Virus record (IMG/VR): IMGVR_UViG_3300042451_000323
Coordinates: 1-26,131 of that record
Source of the DNA: a virus
Reading direction: 5' to 3' (one strand)
Length of the DNA: 26,131 nt
The notes under the pieces are model-generated. The model searched no databases, was not told the DNA's origin, and saw only the letters and a list, made by a program, of their open reading frames with translations. The translations under genes were made by a program, and so were the position numbers. Positions 1-8,054 of this stretch are shown here, piece by piece. Every line of letters begins with the position of its first letter. Position 1 is the stretch's first letter.

Positions 1-1
1 G

Positions 2-277
2 AATTACAGTACACCAAAAGTAACAATAGATCTTGAAGAATACCAAGAACTACAAGCTTACAAAGATTTTAAGTTAAATTCAAGAAACGTAAATTTAACT
101 ATCTTACCTCCTGAACGAATTGTTGATATAAATGATGTAGGATTATATGGATTAACTGTCTCCTCCTCAGAATATGTGTCGCATGTTATAGCGATGATTA
201 AATTTAAAGATGAGAAGACTAGACAAAACGTTCTACAGAATTGGGAAATTAAGTTTATACAAAAAGAAAAGATATGA
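2..277 (+). CDS. Hypothetical protein, 5' end cut by the window edge
   Basis: An open frame of 91 codons runs from the first complete codon at base 2 to a TGA at 275-277 with no internal stop; the true start lies outside the window. The visible part begins with a segment like PKVTIDLEEYQELQAYKDF, a style common in small phage proteins that carry a short helical region, followed by a mixed beta/alpha part containing the string GLYGLTVSSSEYVSHVI and a charged C-terminus. I do not recognise a family. The TGA overlaps the ATG of the next gene (ATGA), which suggests translational coupling in one late operon. Codon use (AGA for Arg, A/T in third positions) matches the genes that follow. Confidence 0.72.
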   Translation, partial: NYSTPKVTIDLEEYQELQAYKDFKLNSRNVNLTILPPERIVDINDVGLYGLTVSSSEYVSHVIAMIKFKDEKTRQNVLQNWEIKFIQKEKI

Positions 278-642
278 TTACATTAGATCCAAACTACAAC
301 TTTAACGATCCACTAAAGCTTACTGTTATCTTTAGAGAACCTATTTATAAAGAAGGTGAAAGTAGAGATGAAGAAGAGTTCATGAGAGAGTTGGGTATTA
401 AAACAGCAACTAAAGAAAAGGAAAGAGAGTATACAGAACATTCTGGTGAGGTTTACATATGTTGGGAACAAATAACAGCAATTAAATCATACCCTTACAA
501 AGAAGATTGGAAGAAATTTAAAGAGCCAAAGTTCTACATTAGTTGTCATGATGTTACAAATGATTACTTAGTATTTGGGAATATTAATGAAATAATAGGA
601 TATTGGACAATGTTTAGAAACATAGATTATGGAATGGATTAA
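274..642 (+). CDS. Small hypothetical protein, possible small beta-domain fold
   Basis: This 122-residue protein starts at an ATG overlapping the stop of the preceding frame and ends in TAA. The N-terminal half is charged and rich in Glu and Lys (residues about 25-55). The second half, from VYICWEQITAIKSYP to YLVFGNINEIIGYW, alternates hydrophobic strands with a terminal helix. This loosely recalls small FlbD-like proteins, in which strand-forming residues precede a short helix beginning with a Glu-Ile pair. That resemblance is a weak impression and no function should be assigned from it. The gene overlaps the next one by 14 bases, so the cluster up to the terminase is very compact. Confidence 0.7.
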   Translation: MITLDPNYNFNDPLKLTVIFREPIYKEGESRDEEEFMRELGIKTATKEKEREYTEHSGEVYICWEQITAIKSYPYKEDWKKFKEPKFYISCHDVTNDYLVFGNINEIIGYWTMFRNIDYGMD

Positions 643-1258
643 GGTTAATGCTGATGGTGATCTTGAGTTTGTAATGGAAGAAGTTAAACTTGTTCCTGAA
701 ATACAGACTTTACTGACCTTAAAGTATAACAAAGATACTAAAGGAGATATGGATGGAAGGAAAAAGTACAAAGCTTTAAATGAATTAAAGTATATGTACT
801 TAGTTTATTCTCCTAAATCACCTTATAGAGATTATCTTACAGAAAAAGAAAAGATTCAAGAAGCAAAGAATGATTGTAACCTTAGTGAACATTGGGTTGA
901 ATCTCCTGAACTTAAACTAGCAATAGCTAAGTACATTAAAGGTAGTGAAAATAAAACTACTAATTCAATTAAAATAATTGAACGGTTCTTGGATAAGTTT
1001 TCTACACATTTAGAAAATATACAATTAGATGAAAGAAATGCTAGTATGGGATTAGTACATGATCCAGGTAAGGTAATGACTACTTTAGAAAAGTTACCCT
1101 CATTCTTAAAAACATTAGAAGAATTAGAAAAACAAAGTAGACTAGGATTAGTAGCTACTCCAACCTCTAAAGGTGATCATGAACTAGGTTGGATGGCAAT
1201 GAATAAAGATAGTAGTAAGAAAAAATCTAAACAAGTTGAAGAACAAGAGAATAATTAA
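629..1258 (+). CDS. Conserved phage protein of unknown function upstream of the terminase
   Basis: The protein has 209 residues. Its central part contains ELKYMYLVYSPKSPYRDYL (about residues 52-70), followed by a helical region with DCNLSEHWVESPELKLAIAKY. I associate this pattern with a conserved unknown protein near the packaging genes of Bacteroidota phages, but this is from memory and unverified. The rest is predicted helical with a charged, Lys/Glu-rich tail (SKKKSKQVEEQENN). Its position ahead of the large terminase makes a packaging role, such as a small-terminase equivalent, conceivable. However, no helix-turn-helix or other DNA-binding motif is evident, so that is only a guess. It starts inside the preceding gene (14-base overlap). 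Confidence 0.75.
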   Translation: MEWIKVNADGDLEFVMEEVKLVPEIQTLLTLKYNKDTKGDMDGRKKYKALNELKYMYLVYSPKSPYRDYLTEKEKIQEAKNDCNLSEHWVESPELKLAIAKYIKGSENKTTNSIKIIERFLDKFSTHLENIQLDERNASMGLVHDPGKVMTTLEKLPSFLKTLEELEKQSRLGLVATPTSKGDHELGWMAMNKDSSKKKSKQVEEQENN

Positions 1259-1260
1259 AT

Positions 1261-1467
1261 ATGAAAAAAATTAGTATCGAAGAATTTTTTGAAACAATAA
1301 GAGATTCCAAGTTTGAAGACAAAACCAACACTTTCCATCCAGACCAAGTAGATAAGCTAACTGATTTAGAAACAATAAAAGTTTATTATCGAGCTATGTT
1401 TGGTTGCATAGATTTTGAAAGAAAAAATTTAGCAAAACATTATCTTAATGCCTTAAGAAATAAATAA
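1261..1467 (+). CDS. Small hypothetical protein (68 aa)
   Basis: A 68-residue frame starts two bases after the stop of the previous gene and ends in TAA. The sequence is mixed and soluble-looking: MKKISIEEFFETIRDS at the start, then a Lys/Asp/Thr-rich middle and a C-terminal helix (YYRAMFGCIDFERKNLAKHY). There is no signal peptide, membrane segment or recognised motif. The conserved gene direction, tight spacing and A/T-ending codon use support it as a real gene, but nothing allows a function to be inferred. Confidence 0.62.
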   Translation: MKKISIEEFFETIRDSKFEDKTNTFHPDQVDKLTDLETIKVYYRAMFGCIDFERKNLAKHYLNALRNK

Positions 1468-1483
1468 ATTAAACAAACTGAAG

Positions 1484-1735
1484 ATGATGACTTACAATGA
1501 TATAGAAAAGTTAAAAAATCTAGTAGTAAATCTAAAAGATAAAAACTTTAACTACATACACGGATTAGCAGAAAATACTACTTACCACGCAATAGTTAGG
1601 GATAAAAAATTACTAAACGAGGGATCACTACTTAAAGATATTATAATGGGCAAGGAAAGTCCTGAACTAGTAGAAAAAATATCTACTACTGATCCAGAAA
1701 AAGCTTTAGAATTTTTTAAAAAGTATAATGACTGA
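1484..1735 (+). CDS. Small hypothetical protein (83 aa)
   Basis: An 83-residue frame with two adjacent ATG codons at 1484 and 1487; either could be used, changing the product by one Met. The protein looks mostly helical, with an N-terminal amphipathic segment (YNDIEKLKNLVVNLKDKNF) and a C-terminal helix ending EKALEFFKKYND. No motif is recognised. Its TGA stop lies inside the start of the next gene (8-base overlap), a sign of translational coupling within the pre-terminase cluster. Confidence 0.62.
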   Translation: MMTYNDIEKLKNLVVNLKDKNFNYIHGLAENTTYHAIVRDKKLLNEGSLLKDIIMGKESPELVEKISTTDPEKALEFFKKYND

Positions 1736-2003
1736 AAGTTTAATTCAAGGTATACCAGTAAACATGAAAACAGTAACTACAGAAGAATATAATGTAGAAC
1801 ACTTAAAAGCTAGTTGGAAAAATGCAACTTATAATGATTGGTTAGATCACATTGGCCATAGAGTTTTAAATCTAAAAGAAGTAAATGAGACAGATCCTAA
1901 TCCATTTTATGGAATAGAATTATTACTATTAGCCAAAAAACTAGAGTTAGTTGCTAAAGAAATGGGAGGAACAAGTATTGAGTGGTTAGATCCAAGAGAA
2001 TAA
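1728..2003 (+). CDS. Small hypothetical protein immediately upstream of the terminase (91 aa)
   Basis: A 91-residue protein whose start overlaps the previous gene by 8 bases and whose TAA is separated from the terminase ATG by one base. It contains the string NATYNDWLDHIGHRVLNL and a helical stretch FYGIELLLLAKKLELVAKEM (about residues 60-80), then ends with WLDPRE. It has no membrane segment and no evident DNA-binding motif. The directly adjacent position allows a packaging accessory role, but size and sequence do not prove it is a small terminase subunit. Function unknown. Confidence 0.64.
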   Translation: MTESLIQGIPVNMKTVTTEEYNVEHLKASWKNATYNDWLDHIGHRVLNLKEVNETDPNPFYGIELLLLAKKLELVAKEMGGTSIEWLDPRE

Positions 2004-2004
2004 A

Positions 2005-4152
2005 ATGTCAGAACTTATACAAGACATACCAAGAAAGATTAGGGGTAAGTTCAACAAGGACTTACTTCTCAATACTTACTTTGAACATACAGAGTTATTT
2101 AGTCCTGCTGCTAATAAGTTCTTAAAAGAAGGTAAATACTGTGGTGAGGTATTTAATTCAAAGAAGTACAATATCTTTTGGGGAGAAGAAAGGGAAAGAT
2201 GTTTGTACGGTTATGAGAATCCAATAACTAAGTTATGGATTCCAGGAAAGTATTATCATTTCCTTAACTACAAACAAATGAAGACTGTAGAAAAGGGTGT
2301 AGCTGTTTCTAAACGGGTTACATCCTTTCCTAATTTCTGGCCAATACATTACTTCTTCTCCACTGACTATAATCTTGCAATTAACAACGGTCTAAACTTA
2401 GCTATTCTAAAACCTCGTGGTACAGGATTCTCAGAATTAATGGCCTCATTTGGTGTACATGAATATACATTCCAAACAGAGACTCCTGTATTTTATTTTG
2501 TTGCTGTAGAAAGGTACTTAAATAAAGATGGAGTGTTATCTAAAGCTTGGGATCAGATTAACTTCCATAACTCTTCAACTGAAAGAGCATTTAAACATTT
2601 AAGACAATTTAAAGATCAAGATTTATATAAGAAAGCTTCTTTTCTAGATCCTGATACGGGAGCTGAAGTTAAAACTGGTGGGGAAATACAAGGGGCTGTA
2701 ATTGACCACCCTAGAAAACTCAGAGGAGCTAGGGGGTTTGTAAACTTTGAAGAAGGGGGATCTTTCCCCAATCTTGAGTCATCTTGGATGACAGCAAAAG
2801 CATTAGCTGAAGAAGGTGGTGTTAAATTTTCTATGATGTGTGTTTGGGGGACAGGCGGTGAGCAAGGGCCTGGTATTGCAGGATTAGAGAATATCTTTAG
2901 TAATCCAAACGTGTTTGATTGTTTATCATTTGAAAATTGTTGGGAAGGAGAAGCTGTTTTACCTAAAGACCATGGTTTCTTTTTTCCAGCTTGGGCAAAC
3001 ATGACTAGGTTTATGGATAAATGGGGGAACACTGATTTTACTAAAGCAAAAGCTTACCATGACGAACAAAGAGAAAAAGCTGCAAAAGGATCCTCTACTC
3101 TAATGGATAAACAAATTGCTGAGTATCCATACACTCCTATGGAAGCTTTAATGCGTCTAAACAATAATCCCTTTCCTATTGAAAAACTACAAAGACAACT
3201 TAGGTTAGTTGACTCTTCTCCAGATATTACAGGTATCATCAAAAAAGGTGAATTAGAAATAGAGGAAGGACAAGTTGTATTTAAACTTAATTCTAAACTT
3301 ACTCCTGTAGATCATTACCCACACAAAACAGATGAAGCTTTAGAAGGAGCTTTCATGTTATTTGAGTCTCCTTTACGTGACGATCAAGGAAGAGTACCTG
3401 ACAACCTATATTACATTGTAGCTGATTGCTTTCATCAAGATTTAGATCAAACTACTCAATGGAATTCATTAGGTACTTTTTATGTTTACAAAAAGAAAAA
3501 CTCAATCTTCCCAACTGTTGATGATATTCTAGTTGCATGGTATGCAGGTAGACCGCCTAGGGTAAGAGATTTTCATAGAAGGATATTCTTAGCTGCTCGT
3601 TACTTTAATGCAATTGTACAAACTGAGATTAAAGGAGGAGGTAACGATCTTCTAAACTACGCTAAACAATACGGATTCTTAAATTATTGTGGTGAACGTC
3701 CAACTGTATTTAACCACTCACGAGAACATAAAAAGATTAGTGGAAGAGAGTTTTTTGTAAGAGTTGAGGACTCAAATAAGCCTGAATTAATACAAAAACT
3801 GGTAGATTGGTTGTTGGATGAACGAGCTTTAAAAATAGATGGAGAAAATACTCAATATGTTCTTAATATAGACCACATATACGATAGAGCATTACTAGAG
3901 GAGTTGATTAAGTACTCTCCAGGTGGTAACTTTGACCGTATTTCCTGTATGTTGGTCTTAATGGCTACACTCCAAGAAGCTGAGTTACAGGTAGTAGAAC
4001 AACAAACTAAACAAAATAGAGATCATATTTTTAGCAGGAACTTGTTTTCTGATTCAAGGAATGATAGAGAATATAAATTACAGATGCACGAAATGTTGCC
4101 TATTCAAAGAGATCTATATTCTAGACAAAACCCAACGGACTTAATCATGTAA
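2005..4152 (+). CDS. terL: Terminase large subunit (packaging ATPase/nuclease), crAss-like
   Basis: This 715-residue protein is the motor that packages DNA into the empty capsid and cuts the concatemer. The ATPase part shows a divergent Walker A, KPRGTGFS at 136-143, where the usual Lys before Ser is absent and a Lys lies at the front of the loop (K136), as in lambda-type terminases. The Walker B region GFVNFEEGG (244-252) has the Glu pair at 249-250, and a coupling-type motif WGTGGEQG lies at 281-288. The nuclease part has acidic motifs at IVADCFHQD (471-479), QTEIKGGGNDLL (539-550) and NFDRISCML (642-650), giving candidate metal ligands D474, E541 and D644. The stretch GFFFPAW followed by EYPYTPMEA also resembles crAss-like terminases. 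It lies three bases before the portal gene. The family call is firm; the crAss-like affiliation is by pattern recognition. Confidence 0.92.
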   Translation: MSELIQDIPRKIRGKFNKDLLLNTYFEHTELFSPAANKFLKEGKYCGEVFNSKKYNIFWGEERERCLYGYENPITKLWIPGKYYHFLNYKQMKTVEKGVAVSKRVTSFPNFWPIHYFFSTDYNLAINNGLNLAILKPRGTGFSELMASFGVHEYTFQTETPVFYFVAVERYLNKDGVLSKAWDQINFHNSSTERAFKHLRQFKDQDLYKKASFLDPDTGAEVKTGGEIQGAVIDHPRKLRGARGFVNFEEGGSFPNLESSWMTAKALAEEGGVKFSMMCVWGTGGEQGPGIAGLENIFSNPNVFDCLSFENCWEGEAVLPKDHGFFFPAWANMTRFMDKWGNTDFTKAKAYHDEQREKAAKGSSTLMDKQIAEYPYTPMEALMRLNNNPFPIEKLQRQLRLVDSSPDITGIIKKGELEIEEGQVVFKLNSKLTPVDHYPHKTDEALEGAFMLFESPLRDDQGRVPDNLYYIVADCFHQDLDQTTQWNSLGTFYVYKKKNSIFPTVDDILVAWYAGRPPRVRDFHRRIFLAARYFNAIVQTEIKGGGNDLLNYAKQYGFLNYCGERPTVFNHSREHKKISGREFFVRVEDSNKPELIQKLVDWLLDERALKIDGENTQYVLNIDHIYDRALLEELIKYSPGGNFDRISCMLVLMATLQEAELQVVEQQTKQNRDHIFSRNLFSDSRNDREYKLQMHEMLPIQRDLYSRQNPTDLIM

Positions 4153-4155
4153 CTA

Positions 4156-6552
4156 ATGTTAGAACAAAATACAGGGCATTCTTCAAGATTACCTAGACTT
4201 CGTACTTCTTATTCTGAAAAGGTTAAAAATAAGTTTGAGCATACCAAACGGGTAATGGATTATTACATTATGTTGGGTACGTTTATGGATGAAGTAATCA
4301 ACCCTAATATTAGAGATCCAAGAGTATTTTACGAAGCTTACAACAATAGGTTACCTGATTCTTTCTTTCATTATGTAACCAACCCACTAAACTCTTCAAA
4401 CAGTGATTACACTAATTGGCCAGCTAGGCTAAGAAGTTATCCAATTATTCGACCTAATGTAGATTTGTTAGAAGGAGAATACGAAAGAAGACCATTCTCC
4501 TTTGCTGTAAAAGTACACAATGCTGACGCTTATAACCAAGCACAAGATGCAATGTACAAAGATATTCTCAAATCTTTAGAACAACAATTCATCAATGCTT
4601 TAAATGCTTCTGGTCAAGATACAGGTGTTCCTTCTGAACAACCTCAATTACCTGAAAAGATTAAAGCTGCTTATGCTTCTAATTACAGAGATAAACGAGC
4701 AGAGATTGCTGATACAGCGTTAAATATTATAATTGACCAACAACAATTAGAAGAAAAGTTTAAACGATTATTCAGAGATTGGTTAATAGCTGGAGAATGT
4801 TTTACTTACAAAGGTATGCGAGGAGGAAGAATGGTATATGAACGTTGTTCTCCTCTTGATATAGATTACGATAAATCCCCAGATTCAGAATACATAGAGG
4901 ATGGGCAATGGTGTGTAAAAAGATCTTATATGACACCATCTGAAATACAAGATCAATTTTATAAAGAACTAGAAGAAAATGAAATAGATCTTATCGAAGA
5001 CCAATCTGGACATCTAAGTTTTAATGGGGCAAGAATAAGTAATCAATTAGCTTTACGTGACGATAAAGATTTACGTAAATCCAAAGTAGTTGTATTCCAC
5101 TGTACTTGGAAGTACTTAACCAAAATAGGTATCCTTACTTATATAAACCCAATGACTGGGGAACCTGAAGAGATTGAAGTACCTGAAAATTACAAAGTAA
5201 ACAAAGAACAGGGTGAAACGTGTGAATGGTATTGGGTTAACGAAGTTTGGGAAGGTTATAGATTAAACGTAGGAAGAGGGGAAGGTTTATTCTTAGGTAT
5301 TAAACCAGTAGAAGGTCAACGAAATACAGTCAACAACTCTTCTTTGTGTAAGTTACCATACAACGGTAAAAGGTTTTCTGATACACATTCTCAAAACGTA
5401 TCTGTAGTAGAGATGGGTATGCCTTACGAAATACTGCACCGTATTCTCCATTATCAAATGGAAAAAACAATAGCTAAATCCAAAGGTAAAATTATCCTAA
5501 TGGATCAAGGAGCTATTCCTAAAAAACATGGTTGGGATGAAGAAAAGTTTTTTTACTGGGCTGATGCTACAGGATGGGCATTAATTGATAGATCACAACC
5601 TGGAGTAGATAAATCATTCAATCAGTATAATGTCCTTGACATGGGACTATACCAACATATAGAGAACTTGATCAGTTTGATGACATTTGTAAAACAAGAG
5701 TGGGATGAATTATTAGGTATTTCAAGACAACGTAAAGGTAATGTAACTTCTAGTGATACAGCTACTGGTGCGCAACTAGCTTCAAACAACTCTTCAGTTA
5801 TCTCAGAAAAAGTATTCTCAAGGTTTGAGGAATTTGTACGTTGTGAGTTACAAGGTTTATTGGATATTTCTAAACTAGCTTGGTCTGATGGATTTCAAGC
5901 AGTGTATCAAGGAGATGATTTAAGAACACAAATGTTATCTATTGATCCAGTAGAATATACTGAAATGGATATGGGTGTATATATATCTCGTTCTGCAAGG
6001 GATTTAGCTAACTTAGAAATGGTTAGACAACAAGTACAAGCTTTTGCTCAAAATGGTGTAAATCCTTCTACAATAGTAGATGTAGTACAAGCTAAGTCAT
6101 TGTCTAAACTTAAGATCTTACTTCAAGAAATGGAACTTAAGTCTCAAGAACAAGCTCAAGCTGCTCAACAATCTGAACAAGAAGGTCAAGAAAGATTGGT
6201 AATGATTGAAAACTCTTTTGAAGAATTAAAAGGTGTAATCGAAGAAAGGTTGCTTCATGTTAAATACGATAGAGAAGAGGATTTAGAAATCTTAAAACAA
6301 TCTGGGGTAGATCAAAACCCTGAAGCTATTATTGATCCTTCTGCTGCTCAAAAAGTAATATCTGATGACCAAAATAAGAAAAGAGAGATTTCCCTTAAAG
6401 AAAGAGCTGAAGCTGTTAAGGCTAGGCAAAAAGATAGGGAATTAGATCTTAAACAACATGAATTGGTTGTAAGGGAACGTATAGCAGATAAAAACAATAA
6501 AGCTAAACTAAAGAACCCAGTAGCTGGTGAAAGAAGTAAGTCGAAAAAATAG
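4156..6552 (+). CDS. Portal protein, crAss-like
   Basis: This 798-residue protein most likely forms the dodecameric ring at the capsid vertex through which DNA is pumped. The length fits crAss-like portals. Diagnostic stretches include LRSYPIIRPNVDLLEGEYERRPFSF near residues 95-120, GECFTYKGMRGGRMVYERCSPLDIDYDKSP in the middle, and a long helical region around 450-560. The last quarter (about 660-798) is Gln/Glu/Lys-rich and strongly coiled-coil-like, ending in a basic tail. It follows the terminase by three bases, the classical packaging gene order. The stop is an amber codon (TAG, 6550-6552) directly followed, in the same frame, by the ATG of the next gene, so readthrough would create a portal with a C-terminal membrane segment. 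Confidence 0.88.
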   Translation: MLEQNTGHSSRLPRLRTSYSEKVKNKFEHTKRVMDYYIMLGTFMDEVINPNIRDPRVFYEAYNNRLPDSFFHYVTNPLNSSNSDYTNWPARLRSYPIIRPNVDLLEGEYERRPFSFAVKVHNADAYNQAQDAMYKDILKSLEQQFINALNASGQDTGVPSEQPQLPEKIKAAYASNYRDKRAEIADTALNIIIDQQQLEEKFKRLFRDWLIAGECFTYKGMRGGRMVYERCSPLDIDYDKSPDSEYIEDGQWCVKRSYMTPSEIQDQFYKELEENEIDLIEDQSGHLSFNGARISNQLALRDDKDLRKSKVVVFHCTWKYLTKIGILTYINPMTGEPEEIEVPENYKVNKEQGETCEWYWVNEVWEGYRLNVGRGEGLFLGIKPVEGQRNTVNNSSLCKLPYNGKRFSDTHSQNVSVVEMGMPYEILHRILHYQMEKTIAKSKGKIILMDQGAIPKKHGWDEEKFFYWADATGWALIDRSQPGVDKSFNQYNVLDMGLYQHIENLISLMTFVKQEWDELLGISRQRKGNVTSSDTATGAQLASNNSSVISEKVFSRFEEFVRCELQGLLDISKLAWSDGFQAVYQGDDLRTQMLSIDPVEYTEMDMGVYISRSARDLANLEMVRQQVQAFAQNGVNPSTIVDVVQAKSLSKLKILLQEMELKSQEQAQAAQQSEQEGQERLVMIENSFEELKGVIEERLLHVKYDREEDLEILKQSGVDQNPEAIIDPSAAQKVISDDQNKKREISLKERAEAVKARQKDRELDLKQHELVVRERIADKNNKAKLKNPVAGERSKSKK

Positions 6553-6795
6553 ATGTTAAAAGTAAAAGTTATGACAAATAAACAATCAGGAGAATTAGGT
6601 GCAATATTAATTGGTAGTGTTACAAGTGTAAGTATTGGTACATTCTTTCTACACGCATTAAGTGCTTTTCTTCTAGCTTTAATAGGAGCTACTGGAGGTT
6701 GGTGTTTCCAACATTACGTCAAACCTAGGCTAGATAAATTGAAAATAAAATACGATCTAAAGAAATTTAAAAAATTTAAGGGAAAAGCTCAATAA
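6553..6795 (+). CDS. Small membrane protein in frame with the portal
   Basis: An 80-residue protein with a hydrophobic region at about residues 15-56, long enough for one or two membrane spans (GAILIGSVTSVSIGTFFLHA followed by FLLALIGATGGWCF), and a strongly basic tail rich in Lys. A second possible start is Met7. It begins immediately after the portal TAG with no spacer and in the same frame. A hydrophobic core with a basic C-terminus resembles holins, but a better holin candidate lies near 24916, so this could instead be a membrane anchor, a minor virion protein or a second holin-like protein. Function is not established. Confidence 0.68.
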   Translation: MLKVKVMTNKQSGELGAILIGSVTSVSIGTFFLHALSAFLLALIGATGGWCFQHYVKPRLDKLKIKYDLKKFKKFKGKAQ

Positions 6796-6838
6796 ACTTT
6801 ACAACTAAGTGATTTACAACCAGTTTGTACATTACTTG

Positions 6839-6846
6839 TATATTTG
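6839..6846 (+). promoter_or_regulatory. Candidate Bacteroidota-type -7 promoter box before the scaffold/capsid genes
   Basis: The octamer TATATTTG fits the Bacteroidota -7 consensus TAnnTTTG exactly. It lies in a 72-base gap between genes, 21 bases before the ATG at 6868, which would give a short A-rich leader without a Shine-Dalgarno sequence. The -33 element is poor: TTTG at 6824-6827 is too close (11 bases), and TTTA at 6813-6816 is 22 bases away. This would be a sensible place for a promoter driving scaffold and capsid synthesis. Confidence 0.45.
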
Positions 6847-6867
6847 AACCAACAACAACTAAACAAC

Positions 6868-8022
6868 ATGGCTAAACAAAACAACGAACAAATGGAATCA
6901 TCCATATGGGATGATTTTACAGATGAAAATCTACTTAGTGTAGATGATTCTACAAATGAAGATGAAGTTCAACAAGAAGTAGAAGAAAAGGAAGAAGAAG
7001 AAGAGGAAGTAACTGAGAAGGTTGAAAAGAAAGTTTCTAAAAAACAACCTAAAAAAGTTGAAAAAGAAATTGAGGAAGAAAAGGTAGAGGAGGTTAAAGA
7101 AGAGAAGGTAAGTAAGTCAGTTACTGAATCAATTAAAGAAGAAGATCAACAAGATGATCCTCAAGTATTTTTTGAAGAAGTAGAAAAGATTACTGGTCAG
7201 GGTGTAGAAGTAGATTACGGAGATGTAGATCCACTCACCCCTCAAGGTATAGCAATTAGAGAAAAAGCGGTTAGAGAAGCTGCTTTGGAAACGTTCTTAG
7301 AAGAAATAGAAACAAATCACCCAGCAGCTTTTAAAGCATTACAACATGCTTACAATGGTGGGGATATTGCTGAATTGTTCAAGACAGTAACGGCTAGAGA
7401 TTATTCTAAAGTACAACTGACTGAAAATGATGTAGAACTTGGTAAAGAAATACTTAAAGAGTATTACCAAAGTAAAGGCATTAAAAATGAGAAAAGAATC
7501 CAAAAGCTTCTTGAAACAGCAGAAGATTCTGAAGAAGGTTTGATTATTGAAGCTCAATCAGCTTTAGATGAACTAAAAGCAGCTCAAGCTGAAGAGACTG
7601 ATAGAACTTTGAAAGAACAACAGTTGAAAGCTGAAGAACAAAAGAAACGAGATAGATTAACAGTTTCGGCAATTGATGAGGTTCTTGAATCAGGTAAGTT
7701 AGGTAGTTTTAAATTAACTGGACGAGCTGAAGCTCAAGAATTTAAAAAGTTTGCTTTAAATGGGCTACGTAGGACAGCAGATGGTAAAGGATATGAGTTT
7801 GCTACCCCTATTGATTCAGCTAATCTTGAAAAGTTGCTTCAGTATCAATATTTTCAATTTAAGAAAGGAGATCTTTCTAAATTGATACAGATTAAAGCTT
7901 CTACTGAAAATGCACAAAAACTTAAGTTAAAACTTAACGCAGAAGCAGCTAGAGGTAAAACAAGCTCAAGTAGTGATCGAGGTGATAATGTATCACAAAC
8001 ACTAAATGATTATTATGTATAA
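6868..8022 (+). CDS. Probable capsid scaffolding protein (acidic, coiled-coil)
   Basis: I place the start at the ATG at 6868 (384 residues). An upstream TTG at 6844 is also in frame, but it lies inside the candidate promoter box, so it is unlikely to be translated. The protein is very acidic. Residues about 25-95 are dominated by Glu, with interspersed Lys and Val, and look disordered or coiled; the middle and C-terminal parts are helical with further Glu/Lys/Gln-rich segments. Position directly upstream of the major capsid protein, size, charge and helical composition fit a head scaffold, but no scaffold-family motif is recognised. The C-terminus ends in NDYYV after a Ser-rich stretch, possibly the capsid-binding tail by analogy with other scaffolds. 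The scaffold call is therefore inference from context and composition. Confidence 0.72.
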   Translation: MAKQNNEQMESSIWDDFTDENLLSVDDSTNEDEVQQEVEEKEEEEEEVTEKVEKKVSKKQPKKVEKEIEEEKVEEVKEEKVSKSVTESIKEEDQQDDPQVFFEEVEKITGQGVEVDYGDVDPLTPQGIAIREKAVREAALETFLEEIETNHPAAFKALQHAYNGGDIAELFKTVTARDYSKVQLTENDVELGKEILKEYYQSKGIKNEKRIQKLLETAEDSEEGLIIEAQSALDELKAAQAEETDRTLKEQQLKAEEQKKRDRLTVSAIDEVLESGKLGSFKLTGRAEAQEFKKFALNGLRRTADGKGYEFATPIDSANLEKLLQYQYFQFKKGDLSKLIQIKASTENAQKLKLKLNAEAARGKTSSSSDRGDNVSQTLNDYYV

Positions 8023-8054
8023 CGTAAATTAATTTCACAATAAATAAATAAAAA

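Noticed and set aside
2616-3242. Reverse-strand open frames opposite the terminase
   Set aside because: They lie entirely within the well-supported terminase gene, have Pro/Ser-rich unnatural composition and no neighbours on that strand; all supported genes are on the + strand.
6553-6795. Main holin assignment for the small membrane protein after the portal
   Set aside because: The position among packaging genes is atypical, and a better candidate next to spanin-like genes exists at 24916-25149.
6844-6867. TTG-initiated extension of the scaffold gene
   Set aside because: The TTG is part of a consensus promoter box and an ATG with a suitable leader lies eight codons later.
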